Assembly (NCBI GenBank): GCA_964626015.1
Contig: CAZVCC010000037.1
Location: 1-33,861, forward strand
From: CAIKZJ01 sp964626015
Lineage (GTDB): Bacteria; Bacteroidota; Ignavibacteria; Tepidaquicellales; Tepidaquicellaceae
DNA: 33,861 nucleotides
Reading direction: 5' to 3'
In this document: positions 27,001 through 33,861 of the stretch, piece after piece
Layout: each line of letters begins with the position of its first letter
Numbering within the stretch: position 1 is the first letter of the stretch
Notes under the pieces: generated by a model
Seen by the model: the letters and a program-made list of their open reading frames with translations, nothing else
Told to the model about the DNA's origin: nothing
The model's database searches: none
Position numbers and translations under genes: made by a program

Positions 27001-27627
27001 CTAATTCGGTATTCTTGTGTATTCAATTCTTCTATTCTTCTGCATATTTTCAGGAGAAGTATTAGGTACTATCGGTTTATTAAAACTATAACCAACGGTA
27101 GTTAGTCTGCCAGCATCAATTCCATTATTAACTAACCATTGTTTAACAGATTTAGCCCTATCTTCAGAAAGTTTTTGATTGAACTTTGCCGTACCTCTTG
27201 AGTCGCAGTGACCACCAATTTCGTATTTTTCGGTTGGATGGGTTTTCAAGTATTCAAGAGCATTGTTAAGAATAGGGAGACTTTCGGGCATTATTTCTGC
27301 GCTGTTTGTTTTAAACACGATACCTTCAAGCACTCCATTTTCTTTCATAACAAATTTCTTACAATCTTTCCATTTATTGTATTCTTCTTCAGCAGCAAGC
27401 AATTGCTTATCAAGATCAGCCGACTGCTTTCTAAGCTTTTCAATATCACTGTTAATCAGTGAAAGTGAGCCGAGTAATGCAGCTTTTTGTTTATTTAGTG
27501 CATCTATTTCCTGTTGAACAGCCGGGTCGTATTCATCGCAACAATCACCATCCTGGGCAAGGGCAACAGAAGAAAAGACACCCCCAAAAAACAACAATGC
27601 AAAAAACAGTTGAAATAAACGTTTCAT
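27001..27627 (-). CDS. OmpA-family peptidoglycan-binding protein with N-terminal coiled coil
   Basis: 208 residues. A signal peptide ends at VALAQ (25). A coiled coil follows (about 34-85), then an OmpA C-terminal domain (about 97-206). The peptidoglycan (meso-DAP) binding pair is Asp142 (GGHCDSRG) and Arg157 (SEDRAKSV), followed by VGYSFNKP and KNRRIEYTR. There is no beta-barrel; it is a soluble periplasmic anchor. Four cysteines (29, 30, 89, 141) could form disulphides. It is last in the minus-strand cluster from 31182, 77 bases after the barrel protein, so it may be part of that complex. The coiled-coil region resembles that of the LysM protein at 32467. Confidence 0.92.
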   Translation of the reverse strand: MKRLFQLFFALLFFGGVFSSVALAQDGDCCDEYDPAVQQEIDALNKQKAALLGSLSLINSDIEKLRKQSADLDKQLLAAEEEYNKWKDCKKFVMKENGVLEGIVFKTNSAEIMPESLPILNNALEYLKTHPTEKYEIGGHCDSRGTAKFNQKLSEDRAKSVKQWLVNNGIDAGRLTTVGYSFNKPIVPNTSPENMQKNRRIEYTRIPN

Positions 27628-27704
27628 AATATTATAGTTTAAGTTTTTGATTGATTATGTGTAAATATAAATTTTTTCTTTTAAACTTTCAACTGCTAAA
27701 TTAT

Positions 27705-28970
27705 TTATTTTTCTTCGTAAAAATCGCCAAGTTTGAATCTGGCATTAACCAAAGCAGTGACAACGGCAAGATTTCCGTCGGTACCTCTCGTAATTCTAAG
27801 AGAAGGACCTATAGCAAAGCTACTGTTAGCGAAAGATTCACCAATATTCGCAACATAGGCTTCAATCAAGAACTGCCAGTTTCTGGAAGGACTGTTAAAA
27901 GTATAATCCATTCTCAAATCAAAGACAGAACCAGCAAATCTGAGTTCACGTCCAAGATAACCAGCATGAAATTCGCCGAGATACTGTCCAAAATATATTT
28001 TTGCGCGAGAAGATCCAAAAGTTCTGATGGGATATCTAAATTCCCAGTTGAAGTAACTTTGATTAGTTATAACATTGTTGGGCATATAACTGCCTTGCTG
28101 CAAAGTGTCATATTTATTCTTGACTTTAATAGGAGGGTCGTAGCCACCGCTATCAAGGACAGCAAAATAACCGACTTCGAGGAAATTACCAAAAGGAATG
28201 ACGTAACTCGCTTGAATACCAAGTAGAGGAGCAAAAATATTGTTATAATTTCCAAAAGTACTTTGCTTCGCATTATCAGAAGCACCCGAACTTCTTTTAA
28301 GAACAAGTTCCATAACACGTGATGTGACACCAATTTTAGCACCAATAAAATGGAAGTTAGCACCTACCATATCAGTTTCAAGAGGTCCAGAATAAGGAGT
28401 ACCAAGCTGCAACGAAATACCAAAACTTTTCTTAAAAGGTATGCCAAGGGGTTCACTTCCAAAAGCATTTAAGAACGGATTAATGTATGCTGTAGTACTA
28501 AGTATTTCTCTTTCCTTTTTAGGGGGGCTGATTACGTCTTTGAATTTAATATTTTTAATTACTTCAGTGAAGACAGAAACGTAATTATATTTCTTTTGCT
28601 GCAGATTAATTTTGTTTGTTGCCGACCAGTTCAAGAGTTTTTGCTGAACGGGTTTTGAAATCTGAAGCCAAGACATTTGAATTTTAGTAGCATCAGTTTC
28701 CTCACCAATAACCACGTAATGATTATTTGGATCAGGGTCAGAAACATTAACAATTATCGTATAAGATGATAACTTAGGGTCAACAGCCATTTCATCCTGA
28801 ATCTGTACGAACACACTGTCGTCATCGGCGTTAGCATTAATTTTAAAATACTTAAATGTTTTAGGGTCATTCTCATTAACTTCCTGAGAATAAGCAGAAT
28901 TGATACAACATAAAAGTAATACCAACGCAAAAGAAATTGTCACAGAAAAAGAAGTTTTCGAAATCTTCAT
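27705..28970 (-). CDS. Predicted outer-membrane beta-barrel protein, unknown function
   Basis: 421 residues that I cannot place in a named family. A signal peptide ends near AYSQ (about 29). Residues 30-165 form a mixed domain (SYTIIVNVSDPDPNNHYVVI and a Lys-rich VITEVIKNIKFKD-type segment), probably periplasmic. From about 165 the sequence alternates polar and hydrophobic residues in the way of membrane beta-strands (KSFGISLQLGTPY, GANFHFIGAKIGVTS, GIQASYVIPFGNFLEVGYFAVLD, YFNWEFRYPIR, LRMDYTFNS, WQFLIEAYVANIG), ending NARFKLGDFYEEK. It could be a PorP/SprF-like barrel of the T9SS, but I see no decisive motif. It lies 33 bases after the GldM-like gene. Confidence 0.65.
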   Translation of the reverse strand: MKISKTSFSVTISFALVLLLCCINSAYSQEVNENDPKTFKYFKINANADDDSVFVQIQDEMAVDPKLSSYTIIVNVSDPDPNNHYVVIGEETDATKIQMSWLQISKPVQQKLLNWSATNKINLQQKKYNYVSVFTEVIKNIKFKDVISPPKKEREILSTTAYINPFLNAFGSEPLGIPFKKSFGISLQLGTPYSGPLETDMVGANFHFIGAKIGVTSRVMELVLKRSSGASDNAKQSTFGNYNNIFAPLLGIQASYVIPFGNFLEVGYFAVLDSGGYDPPIKVKNKYDTLQQGSYMPNNVITNQSYFNWEFRYPIRTFGSSRAKIYFGQYLGEFHAGYLGRELRFAGSVFDLRMDYTFNSPSRNWQFLIEAYVANIGESFANSSFAIGPSLRITRGTDGNLAVVTALVNARFKLGDFYEEK

Positions 28971-29003
28971 ATTATTTTAAATATAGATTATTAAAAAATT
29001 GAA

Positions 29004-29948
29004 TTACCATTCACCAAAAGTGTATTGCCCCTGTCTTTGAATTGAATGACCTGAGATTCTATCTTTTACAGAGACATTAAACGATGCTCTAAACGGTGCA
29101 CTTCCATTTTCAGTCATTCTTTCAAATTGTTCTTTGGAAGAAGCATATTTTAATTTAACATCAAAAACACCATTACCTTTATCTTCGACGATGACAGGAC
29201 CAGTAATTTTAACATCGAGCTGTCCGAGGAAATCATCTTTAACTCTAATTCTAAAACCAATGACACTTTGAAGTTCTCTTAGAGAAGCGTCGGAATTTCC
29301 GGGCTTAAGCTGTTCGAAAGTGATTTCGGGTTTAGTATTTTCTTTTGTGGAGACCGTTTTAGATTGACCACCCTGCTTGTAAGTAACAGATTTATGCCCT
29401 CCCATAGTGAAAGATCTTGAACCACCTGCTGGAATGGAAACAATAAGGCTACCATCGTCACCGTATATTTCCAAAGGAACATTTCCTCTGTTAGTAATAG
29501 TATTCTGAGTATACTGAATCAACGGAGCTGCAACGAGAGGAGTAACATCGGTTTTTTCCATTTCCACCTGTTGCTGCTGTTGCTGCTGCTGTTCAAGTTG
29601 CTGTAAAAGTTCGGGTTGATTCTTTAATTTTTCATATTCTTCCTGTGAGACTACGAGTTGCCCAGTTTGTAGTGTAATCATATTTGGAGAAATCTGAGGT
29701 GCTACAAAATTTTTCAAATCAGCGATATTTTTCAATGAATCAAGTTCAATCTTTGGAACGAGTCCGAGTGCCAGCATGGAATCAATATATTTTTTCAGCG
29801 AATCGGCATAAGATTTTTTGACGGCATCTTCTTCGGTTAAAACTTTTTCAAGGTTTAAATCAGCTCCTTTCATGGTAATAACTACAATGACAAAAATATA
29901 CAGAACCTGATAAATTATGAATTTTACATCTCTATTATGCTTACTCAT
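29004..29948 (-). CDS. Single-pass inner-membrane periplasmic protein, GldM-like architecture
   Basis: 314 residues. A short basic N-terminus (Arg6, Lys9) leads into one transmembrane helix (about 9-27, FIIYQVLYIFVIVVIT). Everything after it should be periplasmic: a helical segment (about 34-110), a polyglutamine linker (115-127, interrupted by one Glu), a beta domain with YGDDGSLIVSIPAGGSRSF (about 135-200), and a C-terminal Ig-like domain (about 224-314). This layout recalls GldM/PorM, the periplasmic rod of the gliding/T9SS motor, but it is shorter (GldM has about 500 residues) and I see no sequence signature that settles it. There is no MotB-type Asp in the helix. It starts 31 bases after the four-helix membrane protein, its likely partner. 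Confidence 0.6.
   Translation of the reverse strand: MSKHNRDVKFIIYQVLYIFVIVVITMKGADLNLEKVLTEEDAVKKSYADSLKKYIDSMLALGLVPKIELDSLKNIADLKNFVAPQISPNMITLQTGQLVVSQEEYEKLKNQPELLQQLEQQQQQQQQVEMEKTDVTPLVAAPLIQYTQNTITNRGNVPLEIYGDDGSLIVSIPAGGSRSFTMGGHKSVTYKQGGQSKTVSTKENTKPEITFEQLKPGNSDASLRELQSVIGFRIRVKDDFLGQLDVKITGPVIVEDKGNGVFDVKLKYASSKEQFERMTENGSAPFRASFNVSVKDRISGHSIQRQGQYTFGEW
29568..29604. repeat. CTG/TTG trinucleotide repeat coding polyglutamine
   Basis: Mixed CTG and TTG triplets on the plus strand (CAG and CAA codons on the coding minus strand) encode the Gln run of the GldM-like protein. The codons are mixed, so slippage should be limited but possible. Confidence 0.8.
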
Positions 29949-29979
29949 TTTTTAGAGTTTAAAAGTTGATACAATTAAA

Positions 29980-31182
29980 TTATCTTTTACCAGCAAGGTA
30001 AACCAAATTTTCGATACTTTTCATAGCGTTAGAATCCTTAAGAGAGTTAGCGGTTTCATTTAACAATGATGCAGTTTTCTGTAATTCAGCCAGTGCAACG
30101 GCATCAGGTAATTTCACATTATTAATTGCAGAAGAAAAACCATTCATAATTTCAAAATTTGCTTTCATAGTTTCTGTGTATTCGGCGGTTTTTTTGACAA
30201 CCTCGGCAGTTTTATTAATGCCTTCAATAACTTCCTTCATCTGATTCAGAACCTGAGAATCGAACAGTTTAATTTGTCCAAAGTCAGCAACTGTTTTTCG
30301 AAACACTTCTAAATTTTTAGTGTGTTCATCGTTTAACTGCTTCGTCAACTTGATATAATCATAAATCTTGTGGGCTTCGTCAGCAGTGAATTTCGATGTA
30401 CTTCCTGAACCTGTTAAACTAACTATCAATCGTTCATTGTTTGATTTAATAGTGTCAACGAGTTTATTTTGTAATTGATATTGAGTATAATAATTAAATT
30501 CCTTTTCTACGTTGCTTACCTCTTCCGTCATTGTCTGGTACTGCAAAGCTTGAGTCTCGAATACTGTTCCGAATAACTTCCCGATTGCAAGTATAACGAT
30601 AGATTTTATTTCAAAAGGAACAGAGAATCCAAGGAATACATCTTTTCCGAGCTGAGTGGATAAGAGAAGAATAGCGGCACCAAGTAAAGGCATTGCGGTT
30701 GCGATTGAATCTACGAGACCACTATAATTATCAACGGTTCTTGTAATTATTTCTTCCGAAGGACCTTTCAGAGTGATTTGTTTCTTCAGGCTTGCATTAC
30801 TCATCCATGCAAAGACCATGAAAAGTCCAAATGCTGCAAACGGCAGCCACCAAAACTGAACCGGTTGAACATCTGCCAATTCGAGTTTAAATACACTACT
30901 GAACATTCTCTGCGCAATATCACCAAGAAAGGGTACGCGAGAGACATCAATGTATAAAGATAGGATAAGAACTAAAACAGAAGGAATAAGTGCTTTTAAA
31001 ACATCTTTAGTACCTGCTTTACTGATTTCATTAAGGTTTTTATCTACTATATGTTTTCGAATCTCAACGATTTCAGAAAAGCCTTCTTTAAGATTTTTTA
31101 TTTTCTCTTCGATAGCGGTGTATTTATCCGAAATGGAATAGTCATTTGATTTGCTATCATTCTGATTAACGTTATTTGACAT
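29980..31182 (-). CDS. Four-helix inner-membrane protein with long cytoplasmic tail, MotA/TolQ-like channel candidate
   Basis: 400 residues. Predicted helices: about 62-80 (IPSVLVLILSLYI), 110-127 (WWLPFAAFGLFMVFAW), 153-176 (SIATAMPLLGAAILLLS) and 190-208 (IKSIVILAIGKLFGTVF). A soluble N-terminus (1-60) and a 190-residue helical C-terminal tail (211-400) should be cytoplasmic, since a basic loop (SLKKQITLKG) follows helix 2. Helix 3 carries IAxAxPxxG, which resembles the MotA/TolQ/ExbB helix with its conserved proline, and helix 4 has GxLFGT. Acidic residues Asp158 and Glu209 flank helices 3 and 4. The tail recalls ZorA-type channels and GldL, but the match is weak and made by eye. It is the first gene of the four-gene cluster. 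Confidence 0.55.
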   Translation of the reverse strand: MSNNVNQNDSKSNDYSISDKYTAIEEKIKNLKEGFSEIVEIRKHIVDKNLNEISKAGTKDVLKALIPSVLVLILSLYIDVSRVPFLGDIAQRMFSSVFKLELADVQPVQFWWLPFAAFGLFMVFAWMSNASLKKQITLKGPSEEIITRTVDNYSGLVDSIATAMPLLGAAILLLSTQLGKDVFLGFSVPFEIKSIVILAIGKLFGTVFETQALQYQTMTEEVSNVEKEFNYYTQYQLQNKLVDTIKSNNERLIVSLTGSGSTSKFTADEAHKIYDYIKLTKQLNDEHTKNLEVFRKTVADFGQIKLFDSQVLNQMKEVIEGINKTAEVVKKTAEYTETMKANFEIMNGFSSAINNVKLPDAVALAELQKTASLLNETANSLKDSNAMKSIENLVYLAGKR

Positions 31183-31403
31183 AATCGACCACTTTAATTA
31201 TAGTTATTTAAAGTAAAATAATTGTTAATATAGATAACATAAATGTTTTAAACAATTAATAAATGTTTGAAATTTCAATAAAATATTACGTAAAACCGGG
31301 AACTATTACGAAGAAAACTGAAAATTTGGAAAGAGAGCATAAATGCTTTGGTCTCACTAAAGAAAATTTCGGTTAATTGAAAATGTATGAAAATGGAATA
31401 AAT
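31183..31403. other. Spacer between phoH and the envelope cluster
   Basis: About 220 AT-rich bases with no supported gene. It must contain the end of phoH transcription and the promoter for the four-gene cluster. I see only a weak 5-bp hairpin (AGCAT/ATGCT near 31337-31348) and a TATAAT box at 31197-31202 (minus strand) without a good -35. Confidence 0.4.
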
Positions 31404-32387
31404 TTATTTATTTACATCAGAACCATTACCGATAAACTTTTCGTATGCATTAATAATTTCTTTTACGAGTCTATGCCGCACAACATCAGATTTTTCAAAA
31501 TAGACAAAATCTACCCCTTCAATTCCTTTTAAGATTTTTTCTACCTGAATAAGACCAGATTGATCTCTTCTGGGAAGGTCTATTTGAGTTATATCACCAG
31601 TGATAATAGCTTTAGAATTTGGACCGAGTCGAGTAAGAAACATTTTCATTTGCATAGTAGTAGCATTTTGGGCTTCATCAAGAATTACGAAAGCATCATT
31701 GAGAGTTCTACCACGCATATAAGCGAGAGGGACAATTTCAATAATATTTTTTTCAAGAAACATATTAAGTTTATCTGTAGGCAGCATCGCTTCAAGTGCA
31801 TCAAACAAAGGTTTCAGGTACGGGTCAATTTTTTCAGATAAATCACCGGGGAGAAAACCAAGACTTTCCCCTGCTTCCACGGCAGGTCTTGCAAGGACCA
31901 CTTTACTAACCTGTTTATTATTAAGTGCGACAATAGCAAAAGCAACAGCGAGATATGTTTTCCCAGTACCTGCGGGACCGATAGCAAATACAATTTCGTT
32001 TTTTAGAACGGAATTCAAGTAATTAATCTGAGATGAATTCTTAGGTTTAACAATATCATTTTTATTAACAAAGATAATATCTCTATTAACAGAACCATTT
32101 TTAACAGACCCGTTTGAGTTGTTATTTTCATTGAGCAAATGAAATATTAGATCAATATCTTCAACGGTTAATTTATTCTGTCTTTTTATAAGAATAATGA
32201 GTTCATCTATAACTCTCGTAATAAAACTGATTTCACTATCGTTAGGAGATTTTAAAAATAAGTTATCTCCGCGAAGGACAAAGTTTGTGTCAGGAAATAG
32301 TTTTTTGAAGTGATTAAAATTAGAATCATTTACACCGCAAAATGCGAATAAATCAATTCCAGTAAGTAAAATATTCTTTTCCGTAAT
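31404..32387 (-). CDS. PhoH-like ATPase, probable AUU start codon
   Basis: Phosphate-starvation-inducible PhoH family ATPase, often linked to RNA metabolism. ATP site: GPAGTGKT and DEAQN, with ARPAVEAGESLGFLPGD, TGDITQIDLP and VRHRLVKEI. From the first usual start (TTG, 32138) it would have 244 residues and lack the conserved N-terminal KH-like domain. The frame stays open upstream to a TAA and encodes that domain clearly (GIDLFAFCGVNDSN, LFPDTNFVLRGD, LTVEDIDLIF). No in-frame ATG, GTG or TTG exists there, so I place the start at ATT 32385-32387 (327 residues, normal family length). A second ATT four codons on, at AAT ATT TTA, is an alternative. With this numbering Walker A is 137-144 and DEAQ 236-239. 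Confidence 0.82.
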   Translation of the reverse strand: MTEKNILLTGIDLFAFCGVNDSNFNHFKKLFPDTNFVLRGDNLFLKSPNDSEISFITRVIDELIILIKRQNKLTVEDIDLIFHLLNENNNSNGSVKNGSVNRDIIFVNKNDIVKPKNSSQINYLNSVLKNEIVFAIGPAGTGKTYLAVAFAIVALNNKQVSKVVLARPAVEAGESLGFLPGDLSEKIDPYLKPLFDALEAMLPTDKLNMFLEKNIIEIVPLAYMRGRTLNDAFVILDEAQNATTMQMKMFLTRLGPNSKAIITGDITQIDLPRRDQSGLIQVEKILKGIEGVDFVYFEKSDVVRHRLVKEIINAYEKFIGNGSDVNK

Positions 32388-32410
32388 AAATAATTTTAGT
32401 TTAAATTAAT

Positions 32411-32450
32411 TTAAAAAAGCCTTTATGCATAAGCATAAAGGCTTTAAAAT
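32411..32450 (-). terminator. Terminator after the LysM protein gene
   Basis: Perfect 13-bp stem AAAGCCTTTATGC (32416-32428) / GCATAAAGGCTTT (32433-32445), loop ATAA, with six T in a row following on the minus strand. It lies only about 25 bases upstream of the proposed phoH start. Confidence 0.9.
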
Positions 32451-32466
32451 ATCAAAGAAACATCAA

Positions 32467-33327
32467 CTATTTCTTCTTTTCTTCTTTCTTAGGTTCTTCT
32501 TTCTTTACGTCTTTCTTTACTTCTTTCTTAGGTTCTTCTTTCTTTACGTCTTTCTTTTCGTCTTTCTTTACATCTTTAGTTTCAGTTGTAGTTACACTTT
32601 TTTTCTTTCTTGTGTATCTGTATTTCTTTGCTTTTGCTTCGGCTTTTTTCTGTAAATCTGCAGTTAAAGTCGGAACAGAAAGAACCTGACCTGGGTAAAT
32701 CCAATGAGGATTCTTGATTGTTTTAGGAACTTTCGGAGGTGCAGAGACTACGCCTTTTTCATTAGCTTCCCAAAGAACAGGCCACATTTTAACGTTGTTG
32801 TAGATTTCTTTCTTGCCAGCAATCTTATAGAGGCAATCACCTTTTACAACTGTGTAACCAGCTGCTTTTTCGGGACCCCATGCTGCCAAAGCTGCTTTCA
32901 TTTTCTTATATCTGTCATAGAATTCAGGTAAGCATTTAATTTTTGATGCTTCAATTTCTGCGAACATTTTTTCTGCATCTTCTTTCTTTCCCTGTTTTCC
33001 ATTGATAGTTTTTTCGACAGCTTCAAATTTCTTTCTGAAATCTGCGACACCTGATTTTGTTGAACCTACAGATGCATATAAATCTTCTTCAGCTTTAACG
33101 ACTGCTGCATCTTTTTCGGTATTTTGTTTTTTCAGGTTATCAATATCTTTTGATAATTGATCGAGTCTACCCATGAGGTCAGTCTTCAATGCGGTATTCT
33201 CATCCATTTGCTTCTGCCATTCTTCCTCTGTCATCTCTGGTTCTTCGTCTTGAGCAAATGCTGTCAACTGAACACCTAGACCTAAGGAGAGAACTAGTAA
33301 AGCTACTAATAATTTATGAAATTTCAT
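32467..33327 (-). CDS. Secreted LysM-domain protein with coiled coil and Lys/Glu repeat tail
   Basis: 286 residues. A signal peptide ends at AFAQ (26). A coiled coil (about 40-85) and helical region (to about 150) are followed by one LysM domain (158-219: YTVVKGDCLYKIA, WPVLWEAN, NPHWIYPGQVLSVP), which binds peptidoglycan glycan strands. The tail (about 240-286) is almost only Lys, Glu, Asp, Pro and Val, with KKEEPKK repeats, and may contact peptidoglycan or anionic polymer. An AGGAG site lies 11 bases before the ATG. The 62-base gap to the upstream lipoprotein gene has no terminator, so the two probably share a transcript. A strong terminator follows. Confidence 0.9.
   Translation of the reverse strand: MKFHKLLVALLVLSLGLGVQLTAFAQDEEPEMTEEEWQKQMDENTALKTDLMGRLDQLSKDIDNLKKQNTEKDAAVVKAEEDLYASVGSTKSGVADFRKKFEAVEKTINGKQGKKEDAEKMFAEIEASKIKCLPEFYDRYKKMKAALAAWGPEKAAGYTVVKGDCLYKIAGKKEIYNNVKMWPVLWEANEKGVVSAPPKVPKTIKNPHWIYPGQVLSVPTLTADLQKKAEAKAKKYRYTRKKKSVTTTETKDVKKDEKKDVKKEEPKKEVKKDVKKEEPKKEEKKK
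32481..32558. repeat. Two 39-bp direct repeats in the LysM protein tail
   Basis: Copies at 32481-32519 and 32520-32558 differ at one base. They encode a 13-residue unit around VKKDVKKEEPKKE. Confidence 0.9.
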
Positions 33328-33389
33328 TTTGTTAAAATCTCCTTTTTAAAATTTGTTTTAAAATTAAGTGTTTTTAATTGAATCAAAGA

Positions 33390-33647
33390 TTACTTACAGT
33401 TAGCTTTTGCTTGATCAGTCTGCTTTTGGAAATCTTTGATCTTAGCATCTTTGTCAGCTATTTGCTTTAGCAATGAAGATCTTTCACCTTCTTTTGCATT
33501 TACTTGACTCTGAAGAGATTCAACTTCAGCTTTCAAGTCGTTTAATTGTTTTAATTGCTCTTCACTTACACCACCGCATCCGGCAATAAGACCAGATAGG
33601 AATGCAACGGTAAGAAGAACAAAGAACATGTTTTTAATTCTTGCCAT
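33390..33647 (-). CDS. Small Lpp-like coiled-coil lipoprotein
   Basis: 85 residues. A lipoprotein signal (MARIKNMFFVLLTVAFLSG) ends in LIAGC, so the mature lipoprotein has about 62 residues. The remainder is a heptad coiled coil (LKQLNDLKAEVESLQSQVN onward), ending in QAKANCK. Size and layout are those of Braun-type lipoproteins, and the C-terminal Lys is where Lpp would be linked to peptidoglycan. That link is inference, and sequence identity with Lpp is not obvious. It has a consensus promoter and a GGAGG site 6 bases before the ATG, so it should be highly expressed. The LysM gene follows. Confidence 0.85.
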   Translation of the reverse strand: MARIKNMFFVLLTVAFLSGLIAGCGGVSEEQLKQLNDLKAEVESLQSQVNAKEGERSSLLKQIADKDAKIKDFQKQTDQAKANCK

Positions 33648-33700
33648 TTAATACCTCCGATATTTTAAGGCGTTTTTAAAATAAGTTAATTAACAATACA

Positions 33701-33729
33701 AATATATTTTTAATAACTACAATTGTCAA
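33701..33729 (-). promoter_or_regulatory. Sigma-70-type promoter of the lipoprotein gene
   Basis: On the minus strand, TTGACA (33724-33729) and TATATT (33701-33706) are separated by 17 bases. This predicts a start site near 33694 and a leader of about 46 bases ending in a GGAGG ribosome site (about 33654-33658). Confidence 0.75.
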
Positions 33730-33787
33730 GTCAAAATTCTAAAAAAGTGGACACGTATTGTTTCAAATAATGGACAGGGGAAAGACA

Positions 33788-33844
33788 ATGAAAAAACAAT
33801 ATTACGAACAATTAATTAACAGAACTCAGATTAATAAAGACTGA
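33788..33844 (+). other. Possible 18-codon small ORF near the window edge
   Basis: ATG to TGA frame encoding MKKQYYEQLINRTQINKD, preceded by AGGGGAAAG-like purine-rich sequence. It is too short to identify. It could be a leader peptide, a remnant or chance. Two TGGACA copies (33748 and 33771) lie just upstream. Confidence 0.2.
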
Positions 33845-33861
33845 ATATCGGTATTAACTAT

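Noticed and set aside
27001..31182. Calling the cluster gldL-gldM-porP outright
   Set aside because: The lengths and helix counts do not fit (GldL has two helices; GldM is about 500 residues), and no diagnostic motif was seen. Reported as GldM-like or MotA-like architecture only.
29004..31182. Zorya (ZorA/ZorB) defence system
   Set aside because: The single-pass protein lacks an OmpA-type domain and a membrane Asp, and no ZorC/ZorD or other Zorya effector helicase lies next to the pair.
31183..31403. Small RNA gene or riboswitch in the spacer before the four-gene cluster
   Set aside because: Only a 5-bp hairpin is seen, and no known riboswitch core was recognised.
32425..32655. Phe/Leu-rich hydrophobic open frame on the plus strand
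   Set aside because: It is the complement of the Lys/Glu repeat tail of the LysM protein and starts inside the terminator hairpin.

Overview
The window is AT-rich bacterial chromosome from a didermic bacterium, most likely of the Bacteroidota/Chlorobiota/Ignavibacteriota group. Evidence: two proteins end in a type IX secretion (T9SS) C-terminal sorting domain with the YPNPFNP motif, LpxC is fused to FabZ, there are OmpH/Skp, BamA and lipid A genes, and there is a GH92 mannosidase. Several genes carry clear GGAG-type Shine-Dalgarno sites, which fits Ignavibacteria-like lineages better than typical Bacteroidia. The placement is inferred from gene content only.

Layout. 1-3405: the tail of one T9SS cargo protein, then a complete secreted lysyl-endopeptidase-like protease with SusE-like domains and a T9SS tail. 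3487-4704: phosphoglycerate kinase. 4775-13912 (minus): a tightly packed nine-gene envelope operon read ddl, ftsB-like, trpS, uppS, bamA, ompH, ompH, lpxD, lpxC-fabZ. 14164-16895 (plus): secreted GH92 alpha-mannosidase and a yeast-FCY1-like cytosine deaminase. 16966-18666 (minus): pheS and a lipoprotein cyclophilin. 18881-22204 (plus): a Dna2-like nuclease-helicase. 22307-22379: tRNA-Pro(UGG). 22456-23133 (minus): an uncharacterised DUF6266-like protein. 23183-23228: four copies of an 11-bp repeat. 23309-26937 (plus): a DinG/Rad3-type helicase and an RsmB-type rRNA methyltransferase. 27001-31182 (minus): a four-gene envelope cluster. 31404-32387 (minus): phoH, apparently with a non-canonical AUU start. 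32467-33647 (minus): a LysM protein and an Lpp-like lipoprotein behind a consensus promoter.

How the parts relate. The ddl-lpxC operon supplies peptidoglycan precursors (Ddl, UppS), lipid A precursors (LpxD, LpxC) and outer-membrane protein assembly (BamA, OmpH). The best candidate for an undescribed system is 27001-31182: a four-helix inner-membrane protein with a MotA/TolQ-like segment and a long cytoplasmic tail, a single-pass periplasmic protein laid out like GldM, a predicted outer-membrane barrel with a periplasmic domain, and an OmpA-type peptidoglycan-binding protein. Together they could span the whole envelope and might be an energised machine. Topology is read from the sequence; function is inference.
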